From DASVRA01 sp036388855 (GTDB lineage Bacteria; Pseudomonadota; Alphaproteobacteria; Caulobacterales; Caulobacteraceae): DNA of 64,000 nucleotides. Position 1 is the stretch's first letter. Every line of letters begins with the position of its first letter. Under the pieces are notes generated by a model. It was given only the letters and a program-made list of their open reading frames with translations. It did not search any database and was not told the origin of the DNA. The stretch spans positions 41,604-105,603 of the forward strand of contig DASVRA010000026.1 of NCBI GenBank assembly GCA_036388855.1, given 5' to 3'. Below are positions 24,301 to 34,390 of this stretch, piece by piece. A program made the position numbers and the translations under genes.

Positions 24301-24923
24301 ACGTAGCCGGCCACCTGGCTGGGGATTTCCTCCACCGGCAGCAGCAGGTCGGCGATGCCGGCGGCGGTGACCGCTTCGGTCGCGAGCTCCTCCTCGCCCC
24401 GGCGCTCGGCCACGGCCAGGCCGCCGCAGCTCTTGGTCGCCGCCACGCCGGCGATGCCGTCGCTGCCGAGGCCCGACAGGATCACCGCCACCGAACGTTC
24501 GTGGTAGCTCTCCGATATCGACAGCAGCAGCGAGTCGACCACGCCGCGCTGGCCGATCGGCTCCTCGGCGGGGTGGGAGCGGACGCGGCCGCCCTGGACG
24601 GTAATCAGGGCGTCGCGGCCGCCGACGTAGATGTGGTTCGCCTCGATCGGCTCGCCGTCGCCCGGAATGGACACGGGCATGCGCCCCTGCCGCCGCAGCG
24701 CCTCGACCACAGTGTCAACGCTGAGCCCGTCCTGCTGGCGCACGGCGATCAGGTAGGCGGCGCCGAGCCGGGGCGGGAAGTGGGCGAACAGCAGCTCGAG
24801 CGAGGCCTGGGAGGCCAGGCAGACGCCGACGCCCACCACCGCAGCCGGCACGACCGGTTTGGATTTGCTTTTCGGCTTGCTGCTTCGCGAGCGTTGTTTC
24901 AGCTCGCCGTTCCGTACCGTCAC
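21360..24923 (-). CDS. CheB-like/CheR/PAS/HWE histidine kinase fusion
   Basis: A 1187-residue signalling protein. Residues about 28-210 form a CheB methylesterase-like domain that has lost its catalytic Ser (Cys35 in VVGVGVCLAS) and His (Gln63 in AVRQQDG) but keeps Asp154 in SGLGSDG. Residues about 215-480 are a CheR methyltransferase with GYKENTFLRRVARRM, CATGEEAYSLAILL and SCRNLLIYL intact. A PAS-like stretch follows, then a coiled coil of heptads rich in NEEL and SINEELQ (about 665-750), and two PAS domains. At the C-terminus is an HWE kinase with His in LAELQHRVRNILTVV, the N box HELTTNAVKYGALS and the LHWKESG box. It starts with GTG. No chemoreceptor is nearby. Confidence 0.92.
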   Translation of the reverse strand: MTVRNGELKQRSRSSKPKSKSKPVVPAAVVGVGVCLASQASLELLFAHFPPRLGAAYLIAVRQQDGLSVDTVVEALRRQGRMPVSIPGDGEPIEANHIYVGGRDALITVQGGRVRSHPAEEPIGQRGVVDSLLLSISESYHERSVAVILSGLGSDGIAGVAATKSCGGLAVAERRGEEELATEAVTAAGIADLLLPVEEIPSQVAGYVRNLVRVEEAGGLEALQKEASTHLARISTILRNATGNDFHGYKENTFLRRVARRMQVVGDEHIEAYIERLHGNPREVQHLFQDLLIGVTQFFRDPAEFGVLEREAIPEIFKGKKPEDQVRVWVVGCATGEEAYSLAILLREQMERLDRPPHVQIFATDLDARALAIARAGRYPEGALQHQVSAERLSRWFVKEGATYTVSKQLREMCIFSPHNVLKDAPFSRIDLLSCRNLLIYLNADLQTRVIPIFHFSLKQDGYLFLGNAENVTKHAKLFAPLDRKNRVFKRLETSTRILPEFPLASGPRRLGDAHLATAPWRRSSVAGVGRRAELVAERYAPAYVVVDEQGDVLHFSGRTGRYLEPAAGVATLNILGLVHRELRLDLRTALHKAATLGGPVETPRVQLNIDGQVTAVSIVVERVGGGQEPTTMVVIFQDGGAVPDGLVAGVEHGLVSDEHVQRLEGELRVTKDRLQATIEELESTNEELKSSNEEYQSINEELQSANEELETSREELQSINEELQTVNHELANRVAELGRTHSDLQNLFESTQIATVFLDNDLRVRSFTPAATETFHLLDSDIGRPIGHIGARIEYPELQEDVRKVIRSLAPVQREVTAEGDARYFARVLPYRSTENVIAGAVITFLDVTATARAEAALRASEGRLRLIMEEARDYAIFTTDPENRVENWFPGAEAVFGWTAEEAKDQLADFIFVPEDRARGIPGFEFDEARQNGFAPDVRWHQCKDGSRVFIEGSTRALRGPDGAFRGLFKIGRDVTERHRAEERQKLLLAELQHRVRNILTVVRSVASRTGESTQDVDDFLSHFDGRLATLARTQSAVTRTEDVAVDLEELVRDELLAVAADEDRIEVSGPSVRLRQRAAENLALAVHELTTNAVKYGALSAPDGRLTVTWKVHKPNGHQLLSLHWKESGVRAIEANPKRTGFGRSLIERALPYELGADTSLKFAGGGVRATIELPLTADNAVIE

Positions 24924-24986
24924 CAGGATTTACCGCCTTCGTTCTGACAATGTAGCCCGCCCGCGCTTCATCCAGAAGCGCGGCCG

Positions 24987-26000
24987 CTAAATATCCTGCT
25001 CGTGGACCTGGCGGCGCATGCGCGTCGCCAGGATGGCGGCGTCGCGCAACACAGTCGCGTAGCGGCGGTATTCCAAGGAGCGGCCCTCGTAGAGCTCGGC
25101 AACCGCGCTGCGGCCGGTGTCGCGGGCGTCCTTGGCCATGCGCTCCACGAGGGTGACCCGCTCCTCCATCACCCGCATAGCGATGCGCATCGCCTCGTCC
25201 ACCTCGCCGGTATGGGCGGCCATCACCTCGGCGGTGTAGGCGTGGCCGATCTGGCAGCGGAAACGCAGCGGCTGACCTTCCCGCACCTCCGACAAAACGC
25301 CGTGGCAGTCGGGGCAGCTAATCGGGCTTGGGTCGGCGAACCGGCGCAGTTGCTCGGAGCCCAGGCGCGCGCCGGCGGCGACCTCGACCTCGAAGATCAG
25401 GTTGTCTGAATGCTCCTCTGGCGGCGGCCCCGCGTCGGTACGGACGATTTCGGTCAGCAGGGCTGCGAGCTGGTCGGCGCTGGTCACGTGGTCGGCCTGC
25501 ACCGTCTCCAGCGCCGCGGTCGGCATCGAAGGCTCGAAGGCGTCGACCGGGTGCTGGACCACCGCGGTGCCGCCCCTGCGCTTGATCGCGTGCAGGCCCG
25601 CGGCGCCGTCGTTGAGCATGCCGGTGAGGATCACCCCCACCGCGCGCGGGCCGTAGAACAGGGCGGCCGAGCGCATCATCGGGTCGATCGAGGGGCGCAC
25701 CAGGTTCTCGCGCGGCCCTTCGCCGAGCCGCACAGTGCCGTCGATCAGCAGCAGGTGCCGGTCCGGCACGGCGACGTAGATGTTGCCGGGCTCCACCGGC
25801 TGGCCGTCCACCGCGGCCAGCACCGGCAGGCGCGAGGCGCTCTTGAGCATGTCGGCCAGGAACACCGGCGCCTGGGACGGCACGTGGGTGCTGACGAACA
25901 CGCTGGCGGGCAGGTCGGCCGGCAGCTCGCTGACCAGCCGCTTGAGCACCGGGCCGCTGCCGGCCGAGCCGCCGATGGTGATGATGTCCTTCTTGGGCAT
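24987..26000 (-). CDS. Stand-alone CheB-type methylesterase
   Basis: A 337-residue protein lacking the receiver domain of classical CheB. The catalytic triad is intact: Ser12 in IGGSAGSGP, His39 in STHVPSQAP and Asp131 in GMLNDGAAG. It would demethylate or deamidate receptor glutamates. The C-terminal region (about 235-337) has a CPDCHG...FRCQIGHAY zinc-ribbon-like segment and a long helical tail (EAMRIAMRVMEERVTLVERM), a layout seen in CheB proteins next to CheB/CheR kinase fusions. The start was moved to the Met immediately before KKDIITIGGSAG; the 13 residues before it are Arg-rich. It sits upstream of the fusion kinase on the same strand. Confidence 0.88.
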   Translation of the reverse strand: MPKKDIITIGGSAGSGPVLKRLVSELPADLPASVFVSTHVPSQAPVFLADMLKSASRLPVLAAVDGQPVEPGNIYVAVPDRHLLLIDGTVRLGEGPRENLVRPSIDPMMRSAALFYGPRAVGVILTGMLNDGAAGLHAIKRRGGTAVVQHPVDAFEPSMPTAALETVQADHVTSADQLAALLTEIVRTDAGPPPEEHSDNLIFEVEVAAGARLGSEQLRRFADPSPISCPDCHGVLSEVREGQPLRFRCQIGHAYTAEVMAAHTGEVDEAMRIAMRVMEERVTLVERMAKDARDTGRSAVAELYEGRSLEYRRYATVLRDAAILATRMRRQVHEQDI

Positions 26001-26078
26001 GGGCGGTCCGTGAGCGCGCGGGCCGCGCCTCATGCTCAACCGAAGCCGTGGAAAGCGGTTCCGCCTCGAGGGGCGGCT

Positions 26079-26288
26079 TCAGCGGCGCAGGTCCGCCTCG
26101 ATAGCCACGAGGTGCTCGCGCATCTGCTCCAGCGACACCTCGAAGGTTTCCAGCAGCCGGATGGCCGAGCCGGTCGGCTCGCCCTGCTCCTCCAGCCGTC
26201 CGACCAGCTGGCGCTGCTGCGACACCCGCTCCTCGCCCTCCACGACGTGGCGGCGGGCCATGGCCAGATCCTCGGGGGTGTAGCCCAT
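26079..26288 (-). CDS. Small helical protein near cheB
   Basis: 69 residues, almost entirely helical and charged: ARRHVVEGEERVSQQRQLVG is followed by RLLETFEVSLEQMREHLVAIEADL. It looks like a two-helix coiled coil with no catalytic motif, signal peptide or membrane segment. Small proteins of this appearance often sit beside alphaproteobacterial two-component genes, where their role is unknown. It precedes cheB by 79 bp on the same strand and may be the first gene of the sensory operon. Confidence 0.6.
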   Translation of the reverse strand: MGYTPEDLAMARRHVVEGEERVSQQRQLVGRLEEQGEPTGSAIRLLETFEVSLEQMREHLVAIEADLRR

Positions 26289-26955
26289 GGCCGATCATCC
26301 CACGCCGGGCCTGGCTTTCCAAATGTGAAGAATCGCGCACGCGCCGTGCCTCCCTGTCGGGATGAGGTGGAGAGGTCCGCGGAGCGCCGGGCCTGGCCCG
26401 GATACCGTAGATTATGTGGTTTCGGCGCAGGCCTGCCCCGCCCGCTTTAAGGCAGGGAGCTGACGCTCCGCGGCGGCTGTTTTGACGGAGGGGAGTCCCC
26501 ACGGGCGTTGTCGACCCAGCTGGACTCAATCCGCCGCCCAGGCTTGCGATCCCCTGGACGGCCCCGCCTCCGCTTGGAGGACGGGGCCGGCGGGCGAGGC
26601 GCCAGAGATACGCCTCGGGACAGGCGCGACCAGGCCTTGCGGCCCAAGCCTCGCCTGACGCCGGATCGCCGCAGGCAGATACGCGCCTCGCGTCCGGCCC
26701 TGCGGTTTTGCTCCCCGCAGGCTCAACTCCCGCACAACCGGCCCCCCGCCGCCGCTTCGGGCTCTGGATCCAAAAGCGCCCTCTCCCGCGGCGGGAGCGA
26801 GGAGCAGTATGCAGGAGGCTCGGAGGGGGTGGATAAGCCGGGGGTTTTCCCCCTATTCCGCCGCGAGCGCGCGGTCGGGTTCGGCCGAGGGTTCAAGGGT
26901 TTAGCGGTTGGAGAGGCGGCGCGGCGGCCTGACTTATCCGCCGGGTTGGGGAAGG
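26289..26955. other. 667-bp gap rich in stem-loops, no clear gene
   Basis: No protein with a recognisable domain is present. Strong potential hairpins: CGGCCCCGCCTCC/GGAGG-a-CGGGGCCG (26559-26589, 13-bp stem with one bulged A), a CCTGCGG/CCGCAGG stem near 26700-26720, and GGGGG-TTTT-CCCCC near 26845. A regulatory RNA or a long 5' region of the sensory operon is possible. I could not match it to tmRNA, RNase P RNA, 6S RNA or SRP RNA. Confidence 0.35.
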
Positions 26956-27942
<987 letters not shown>

Positions 27943-28019
27943 GGGCGATGATTTAGTGCGCCAACCCCTTTCCGGCCAAACCCCGCCGCGACTAAGCTCC
28001 CGTTATCGGGGAGGGGCGG

Positions 28020-29701
28020 ATGCAGATCGGCAGGCGTGGGCTCTTAGGGGCGGCGGGGCTGGCCCTGGCGGCGGGGGCGGCTTCGGCGCAGGGGCGCGAG
28101 GCGCCGGTGGACACCGACGTCACCGACCGGCGCAAGCACGCGGAGGCGATGCGGCGGATCGCCGACTACGCGCAGCGGCACGTGCGGGAGTACGGCCTGC
28201 CGGGGATGACGCTGGCGGTGGTGGACTCCGAGGGGTTCACCGGCTTCATCCGGGTGGGCTGGGCGGACCTGGACCGGCGCGAGCGGGTCGGGCCGGCGCA
28301 CCTGTTCCAGATCGGTTCGATCTCCAAGTCGTTCGTGGCGCTGACCTGCAACCAGCTGGCGCAGGAGGGGAAGCTTGACCTGGACGCGCCGGTGCGGCGC
28401 TATGTGCCCGAGGCGCCGCTGCCGGCCAAGCCGGTGGTGACGGTGCGCCAGCTGCTCAACCACGTCTCCGGCCTGCCCGCAGACGCGCCGGCGTTTCCGG
28501 AGCATGGGAAGCTGTGGCTGGGGTACGAGCCGGGGAGCCGGTGGAGCTACAGCAACACGGGCTACTACCTGCTGGGCAAGGTGATCGAGCGGGTGGAGGG
28601 GCGGCCGCTCGGGCAGGTGACCCAGCGCCGCGTGCTGACGCCTCTTGGGATGACGGCGGCGGTGCCGGTGATCACCTCGGCCGATCGGCCGCGCTACGCC
28701 ACCGGCTATTCGCCCCTTTACGAGGACCGGCCGTTCCCGCGCGCGGGGCGGCTGGTGACGGCCGACTGGATCAACAGCGACGACGCGGCCGGCTGCATCT
28801 CGGCCACGGCGGCGGACATGGCGCGCTACGTCCGCTACCTGATCGACCTGTCGCGGGGGCAGGGGGCGCCGCTGCTGTCGGACGCGCGGGCCAGGACCTA
28901 CCTCGACCAGGCGTCGGAGGCGCCAGGGTGGGCGGCCAAGGCCCGCTACGGCAACGGGCTGGCGATCATCGACGCGGAGGGGCGCAAGCTGCTCCAGCAC
29001 ACCGGCGGCATGGTGGCGTTCAGCTCGTCGATGACCATCGACCCGGAGGCGGGGGTGGGCATCTTCGCCAGCAGCAACATCGGGCTGACCGGCTACCGCC
29101 CGCGCGAGGTGACCATCTGGGGCTGCCGCCTGTTGGCCGCCGAGATGGCGGGCGGGGCGCTGCCCGAGCCGCCGGAGACGCGGCAGAAGGTGGAAAAGCC
29201 GGGCGATTACGCGCGCGTGTTCACCTCGCGGCGGGGCGAGCGGGTCGAGGTGCGGGCGGGCGCCGACAGTCTGGCGCTGGTGCTGCCGGAGGGCGAGGCG
29301 CGGCTGATCCCCTACGCCAAGGACTCGTTCGTGGCCGACCACGCGCGCTGGAGCCGCCACGGCTTCACCTACGCGCGGCAGGCCGAGCGGGTGGCGCGGG
29401 TCTGGTGGGGCTCGGAGGAGTTTCTGCCGTCGGGCTCCACGGGATTCACCCCGGCCTCGCCGCGGCTGAAGGCGCTGGAGGGGCTATACGAGAACGACAG
29501 CCCCTGGAACGGCTCGACCGTGTTCTACGCGCGCGGCTCGGAGCTGTGGGCGGGGAGCGAGCGGCTGACGCCCCTGCCGGACGGCGTGTGGCGCTTCGGC
29601 GAGGACGACTGGTCGCCCGAGCGGGTCAGCTTCAGCGCCATGATCAACGGCCAGGCGCACCGGGCGACCTTCTCTGGCACCGACTTCTGGCGGCGGAACC
29701 T

Positions 29702-29705
<4 letters not shown>
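28020..29705 (+). CDS. Secreted beta-lactamase-class-C-type serine hydrolase
   Basis: A 561-residue protein. The leader MQIGRRGLLGAAGLALAAGA fits a twin-arginine signal (GRRGLLG). The class C beta-lactamase/DD-peptidase fold (about 45-380) has SISK (Ser100, Lys103), the YSN box in SRWSYSNTGYYLLGKVIE and HTGG in LLQHTGGMVAFS in place of KTG. This variant is typical of esterases and D-aminopeptidases. The C-terminal about 170 residues form an extra beta-rich domain. The substrate is unknown; calling it a beta-lactamase would be over-reading. It overlaps the following P1 peptidase gene by 4 bp (GTGA), so both are coexpressed and perhaps act on related peptides. Confidence 0.88.
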
Positions 29706-31090
<1,385 letters not shown>

Positions 31091-31093
31091 GGG

Positions 31094-31888
31094 CTAGGCC
31101 GCCGCCTCCGCCTCCAGCTTCAGCGCCCTAGCCACGGCGCGGGTGTAGTTGGGGCCGACCTGGATTTCGGCGCCGTCATTCAGCACCAGGCTGAGCAGCC
31201 CCTTGCCCGGACGGCGCACCTCGGCCACCGCGCGCGGCGCCACGAAGGCCGAGCGGTGGACCCGCAAGAGCAGGTTCGAGTCGAGGCGCTTTTCCAGAGC
31301 CCCCATGGTCGCGCGCACGATCCAGCTGCGGGTGGAGGTGTGCAACAGCACGTAGTCGCGCGCCGCCTCGATCCAGTCGATCGCCTCGACCGGCACCCGC
31401 ACCAGGCCGGTGCGCGAGGGGGCCCAGATCTCGGGGTCGTAGGCGGTCGTCGGCGCGGGGGCGCGGCTCTGGCCGCGCAGCGCGTCGACCACGGTCTCCA
31501 GTTCGGCGGCGCGGCCCTCGGCTTCGCGCAGGGCGCGGCGGCGGCGGGCGCGCTCGACGGCCTGACGCAGCCGGTCGAAGCGCACGGGCTTGAGCAGGTA
31601 GTCGGCCGCTTCGACGGCGAAGGCGTCGGGCGCGTAGTGCTCGAAGGCGGTGACGAACACGATCTCCGGCCGGGCCTCGTCGGGCAGGCTCTCCGCCAGC
31701 TGCATCCCGGTCAGCGCCGGCATCTGCACGTCGAGGATCACCAGGTCCGGCTTCAGCTCCGCGATCTTGTGGCCCGCGGCCTCGCCGTCCGAGGCGGTCC
31801 CCACCACCTCCGTTCCCGGGATTTCGCGGAAGGCGACCTGCAGCCGCTCCAGCGCCAGGGGTTCGTCGTCGACCAGCAGCACGCGCAT
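31094..31888 (-). CDS. LytTR-family response regulator
   Basis: A 264-residue regulator. The N-terminal receiver (1-120) has LLVDDEP, the phosphoacceptor Asp in LVILDVQMP, VTAFEHYAPDAF and the Lys in YLLKPVRF. A linker with a charged coiled segment follows, then the LytTR DNA-binding domain (about 165-260): VRVPVEAIDWIEAARDYVLLHT, then LEKRLDSNLLLRVHRSAFV and GKGLLSLVLNDGAEIQVG. It is the AlgR/LytR type, binding direct repeats through beta strands. The start overlaps the stop of the sensor kinase gene by one base (TGATG), making them a coupled two-component pair. It is convergent with the P1 peptidase gene, 3 bp away. Confidence 0.92.
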   Translation of the reverse strand: MRVLLVDDEPLALERLQVAFREIPGTEVVGTASDGEAAGHKIAELKPDLVILDVQMPALTGMQLAESLPDEARPEIVFVTAFEHYAPDAFAVEAADYLLKPVRFDRLRQAVERARRRRALREAEGRAAELETVVDALRGQSRAPAPTTAYDPEIWAPSRTGLVRVPVEAIDWIEAARDYVLLHTSTRSWIVRATMGALEKRLDSNLLLRVHRSAFVAPRAVAEVRRPGKGLLSLVLNDGAEIQVGPNYTRAVARALKLEAEAAA

Positions 31889-32976
31889 CAGGCAGCCTTC
31901 CGAATACCGATCGAGCGGGTCAGCGGCAGCCGCACCACAGCGAGGAAGCCCTTGGCGCGCGGCGTCGCCTCGAGCGAACCGCGGGCGCCGAACAGCGCCT
32001 CCAGCCGGGCACGCACGTTGTGGAGCCCCACGCCGGTGCCTGACCTTGTGGCGGCGCGGTCCGACGCCTGGCCGTCGTCCTCGACCATGATGGTCAGGTC
32101 GTCACCGTCGTGGGCCGCCTCAACGCGGATGGTGACCGTGCCTTTCGAGGGTGCGACGGCGTACTTGATCGCGTTCTCGACCAGCGGCTGGAGGATGAAG
32201 CTCGGCACCAGCGCATCGAGCAGCGGCGTCGGGCAGGCGAAGTCCACCGCCAGCCGCTCGCCGAAGCGGACGCTCTCGATCTCCAGGTAGGCATGGATGG
32301 TGGCGAGTTCGTCGTCGAGCGTGATGAAGCCGTCGGGATCGGAGGAGAGGGAGGCGCGCAGGAAGTCGGACAGCTTCTGCATCATCAGCTCCGCCTCGCC
32401 GTTGCGCCCGGTGACGATCAGGGTGGAGATCGCGTTCAGGGTGTTGAACAGGAAGTGCGGGTTGAGCTGGAAGCGGAGCGCGGCCAGCTGCGCCTGATGG
32501 GCGGCGGCGCGGGCTTCGGAGAGCTGCCGCTCGCGGTCCTGGATCTTGTAGGTGGAAAGGATCAGGGCCAGCGCCGCGGCGTAGAGACCGTAGGCGCCGG
32601 CGTAGATCAGCACATTGCCGGCCGTCACCCGCCAGAGGTTCAGCGCCTGGTCGGTGTGCGTGCGGTAGAAGTCGACGAAGAACCAGCTGTCGGCGAGCGA
32701 GGTGGCGATGGTGGCGAAGGCGACGGCGGCGGCGATGACCAGCGCCTGGCGCCATCGCGGCAGCTCCTGCACCGCGCGCACCGCCAGATAGACCGGCAGC
32801 GACAGGGGCAGGGCCACCATGATGCAGAGCATCAGCAGCTGCGCCCGCCAGAGCGCCACCGAGCCGTATTCGGCCACGGTCGGCAGCAGGAACAGCAGAT
32901 AAGCCACGGCCCACAGGCCAAGGCTCATCAGCAGGGCCTCGCGGTCGCCCCGCTTCCATTTGAAAAATCCGGCCAT
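31888..32976 (-). CDS. LytS-type membrane sensor histidine kinase
   Basis: A 362-residue kinase. Four hydrophobic segments lie in the first 155 residues (for example LGLWAVAYLLFLLPTVAEYG, ALVIAAAVAFATIATSLAD and NVLIYAGAYGLYAAALALIL). A short coiled linker follows, and then the His_kinase domain with phospho-His in LRFQLNPHFLFNTLNAISTL. The HATPase domain has LQPLVENAIKYAV (N box) and GTGVGLHNVRARLEALFG (G box). There is no separate periplasmic sensor domain, so the signal is probably sensed in the membrane. Its partner is the adjacent LytTR regulator. These systems commonly control a few nearby genes; the serine hydrolase/P1 peptidase pair and the UrcA gene are adjacent candidates. Confidence 0.92.
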   Translation of the reverse strand: MAGFFKWKRGDREALLMSLGLWAVAYLLFLLPTVAEYGSVALWRAQLLMLCIMVALPLSLPVYLAVRAVQELPRWRQALVIAAAVAFATIATSLADSWFFVDFYRTHTDQALNLWRVTAGNVLIYAGAYGLYAAALALILSTYKIQDRERQLSEARAAAHQAQLAALRFQLNPHFLFNTLNAISTLIVTGRNGEAELMMQKLSDFLRASLSSDPDGFITLDDELATIHAYLEIESVRFGERLAVDFACPTPLLDALVPSFILQPLVENAIKYAVAPSKGTVTIRVEAAHDGDDLTIMVEDDGQASDRAATRSGTGVGLHNVRARLEALFGARGSLEATPRAKGFLAVVRLPLTRSIGIRKAA

Positions 32977-33196
32977 GCGCTCCGCCGTTGTTCCGATGAG
33001 GCAATGTAGCGCGTGAAAGCGGGGATGGCGTCAGCCTTCGTCGCTCGGGCGGCGCGGTTCGCCGCAGCCGCGCGGGCTTCGCCGCCAGATTGGGCGGACC
33101 GGTCTCAACGGGCGCGACGGCGGCGGGGGAACGGGGGAGGAGAGGGACGTCAGTTCAACCCCTCGCCGCCGGCGAACATCCCAAGGAGCCTACCCA

Positions 33197-33535
33197 ATGA
33201 AGACCGTGTTCCTCCCCCTCGCCGCCTCCGCGCTGGCGCTGTCCACCTTCGCCGCCGCCCCCTGCGCCGCGCAGGAGCTGCTGGCGCCCAACGGCCGCAC
33301 GGCCGTGGTCAGGACCGCCGACCTCGACATCGCTTCGGAGGCCGGGGCGCGCACCCTGATGGTCCGGATCGACACCGCCGCGCGCCGGGTCTGCGCCCCG
33401 CAGGAGCGCCAAGGCCTGAGCGACGAGCCGCGTCTCTGCCGCCAGGACGCGGTGCAGCGCGCCGTGACGAAAGCCGGCGCCGGGAGGCTCGCCGCCTCTG
33501 GCGCGTTCCAGATCGGCCGGGTCGCGGGCCGCTAA
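33197..33535 (+). CDS. UrcA-family secreted protein
   Basis: 112 residues with a Sec signal peptide (MKTVFLPLAASALALSTFAA, cleaved near AAPCAAQ). The mature part shows the UrcA-family pattern: VRTADLDIASEAGARTLMVRIDTAARRVC, followed by a second Cys in RLCRQDAV and a final alpha helix. The two cysteines probably form a disulfide. The family is widespread in Sphingomonadales and Caulobacterales, and its function is unknown. The ATG follows CAAGGAG. The transcript probably ends at the hairpins downstream. Confidence 0.82.
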   Translation: MKTVFLPLAASALALSTFAAAPCAAQELLAPNGRTAVVRTADLDIASEAGARTLMVRIDTAARRVCAPQERQGLSDEPRLCRQDAVQRAVTKAGAGRLAASGAFQIGRVAGR

Positions 33536-33544
33536 AGGCCCGCC

Positions 33545-33586
33545 CGCGCCGGCCCGGCCCCGCCCCTCCCCAGCCGGGCCGGCGCG
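33545..33586. terminator. Very GC-rich hairpin after the UrcA gene
   Basis: CGCGCCGGCCCGGC (33545-33558) and GCCGGGCCGGCGCG (33573-33586) form a perfect 14-bp stem with a 14-nt loop. It has no T-run of its own, so it may act as a 3' end stabiliser with the next hairpin. Confidence 0.5.
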
Positions 33587-33600
33587 TCCTCCAGAGGACG

Positions 33601-33628
33601 AAACAGCGGCGCCCAAGCGCCGCTGTTT
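33601..33628. terminator. Bidirectional rho-independent terminator
   Basis: AAACAGCGGCGC, loop CCAA, GCGCCGCTGTTT: a 12-bp perfect stem flanked by A and T tracts on both sides, between the convergent UrcA and oxygenase genes. It can serve both. Confidence 0.8.
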
Positions 33629-33648
33629 TCGTATTAAAAGCTAGGGAG

Positions 33649-34278
33649 TTACCAGCGGTAGTTGAAGCTGACGCTGATCCGCTCACTTCCCCGCCCGCGG
33701 GCCTTCACGCCGGCGCCAACCTCGTGGCGCAGCCAGCTTTCCCACAACAGGACCGTGCCGGGTTGGGGCGACACATAGACGAAGGGTCGCGCCTCCTCCG
33801 GCGCGTCGGCGCGGCGCGGGGGAGCAGCCATCATCAGCGGCAGGCGCGGGTCCTCCAGCTTCAGCGCGCCGGAGCCTTCGGGAACGGCTACGTAGACCGT
33901 GCCGGAGACGACGCTGTGCGGATGTATGTGGCCGGAGTGGGCGCCGCCGGGGCGCAGCAAATTGACCCACAGGCTGTCGAGCTTGAGACGGCGGCCTTTG
34001 AGGTCGAGCCATGCCTCATCGGCGAAGCGGGCGGCGTGGCGGTCCAGCCGCCGCTTCAGCTCGGCGAAGGCGGGGTCGCGCTGGGGCAGATCATCCAGGG
34101 AGGCGTAGGAGGTGTAGCCGGGGTAGTTGTGCCGGGCGCACCAGGCGCGTCCCGCCGCGTCTTCGGCCGCGAGGGCGCGGCAGGCGGTTTCCAGTTCGAC
34201 GTTGAAGGCGGCGAAATCCGGCGCCTCGGCCAAGGTGGCTTCGTAGAGCCGGGTGACGAACAGCGCGCGCGCGGGCAT
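33649..34278 (-). CDS. Putative 2OG-Fe(II) oxygenase (TIGR02466-like)
   Basis: A 209-residue protein of the TIGR02466/2OG-Fe(II) oxygenase-like family. Recognisable segments are LWVNLLRPGGAHSGHIHPHS, with the candidate iron ligand His residues, VSGTVYVAVPEGSGALKLEDPR, the double-stranded beta-helix strands and the Glu/Asp region, and PGTVLLWESWLRHEV, with the distal His; Arg in SERISVSFNYRW would bind 2-oxoglutarate. The substrate is unknown. The start MPARALFVTRLYEATL is chosen because the frame upstream runs antisense into the M28 gene. Transcription ends at the shared terminator with UrcA. Confidence 0.78.
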   Translation of the reverse strand: MPARALFVTRLYEATLAEAPDFAAFNVELETACRALAAEDAAGRAWCARHNYPGYTSYASLDDLPQRDPAFAELKRRLDRHAARFADEAWLDLKGRRLKLDSLWVNLLRPGGAHSGHIHPHSVVSGTVYVAVPEGSGALKLEDPRLPLMMAAPPRRADAPEEARPFVYVSPQPGTVLLWESWLRHEVGAGVKARGRGSERISVSFNYRW

Positions 34279-34390
34279 GGGCCCGTGTAGCACAGTTCCC
34301 AGCGCCGCTTGACCGCGCCTCGGAGGGCATGGCTGTAACTCATCGAGTTCGGGCGCTTGGCGCGCTCCGGCGTGGATGGAGCGTTTGAGC

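Noticed and set aside
22095..24947. Long plus-strand frames opposite the kinase fusion
   Set aside because: High-GC antisense shadows rich in Gly, Arg and Ala; the minus-strand gene has clear domains throughout.
26289..26955. tmRNA, RNase P RNA, 6S RNA or SRP RNA
   Set aside because: None of their conserved sequence motifs could be found by eye, despite the strong hairpins.
28514..29701. 5' part of a frame continuous with the P1 peptidase
   Set aside because: It overlaps the serine hydrolase in another frame and is low-complexity; the GTG at 29702 followed by a signal peptide is the real start.
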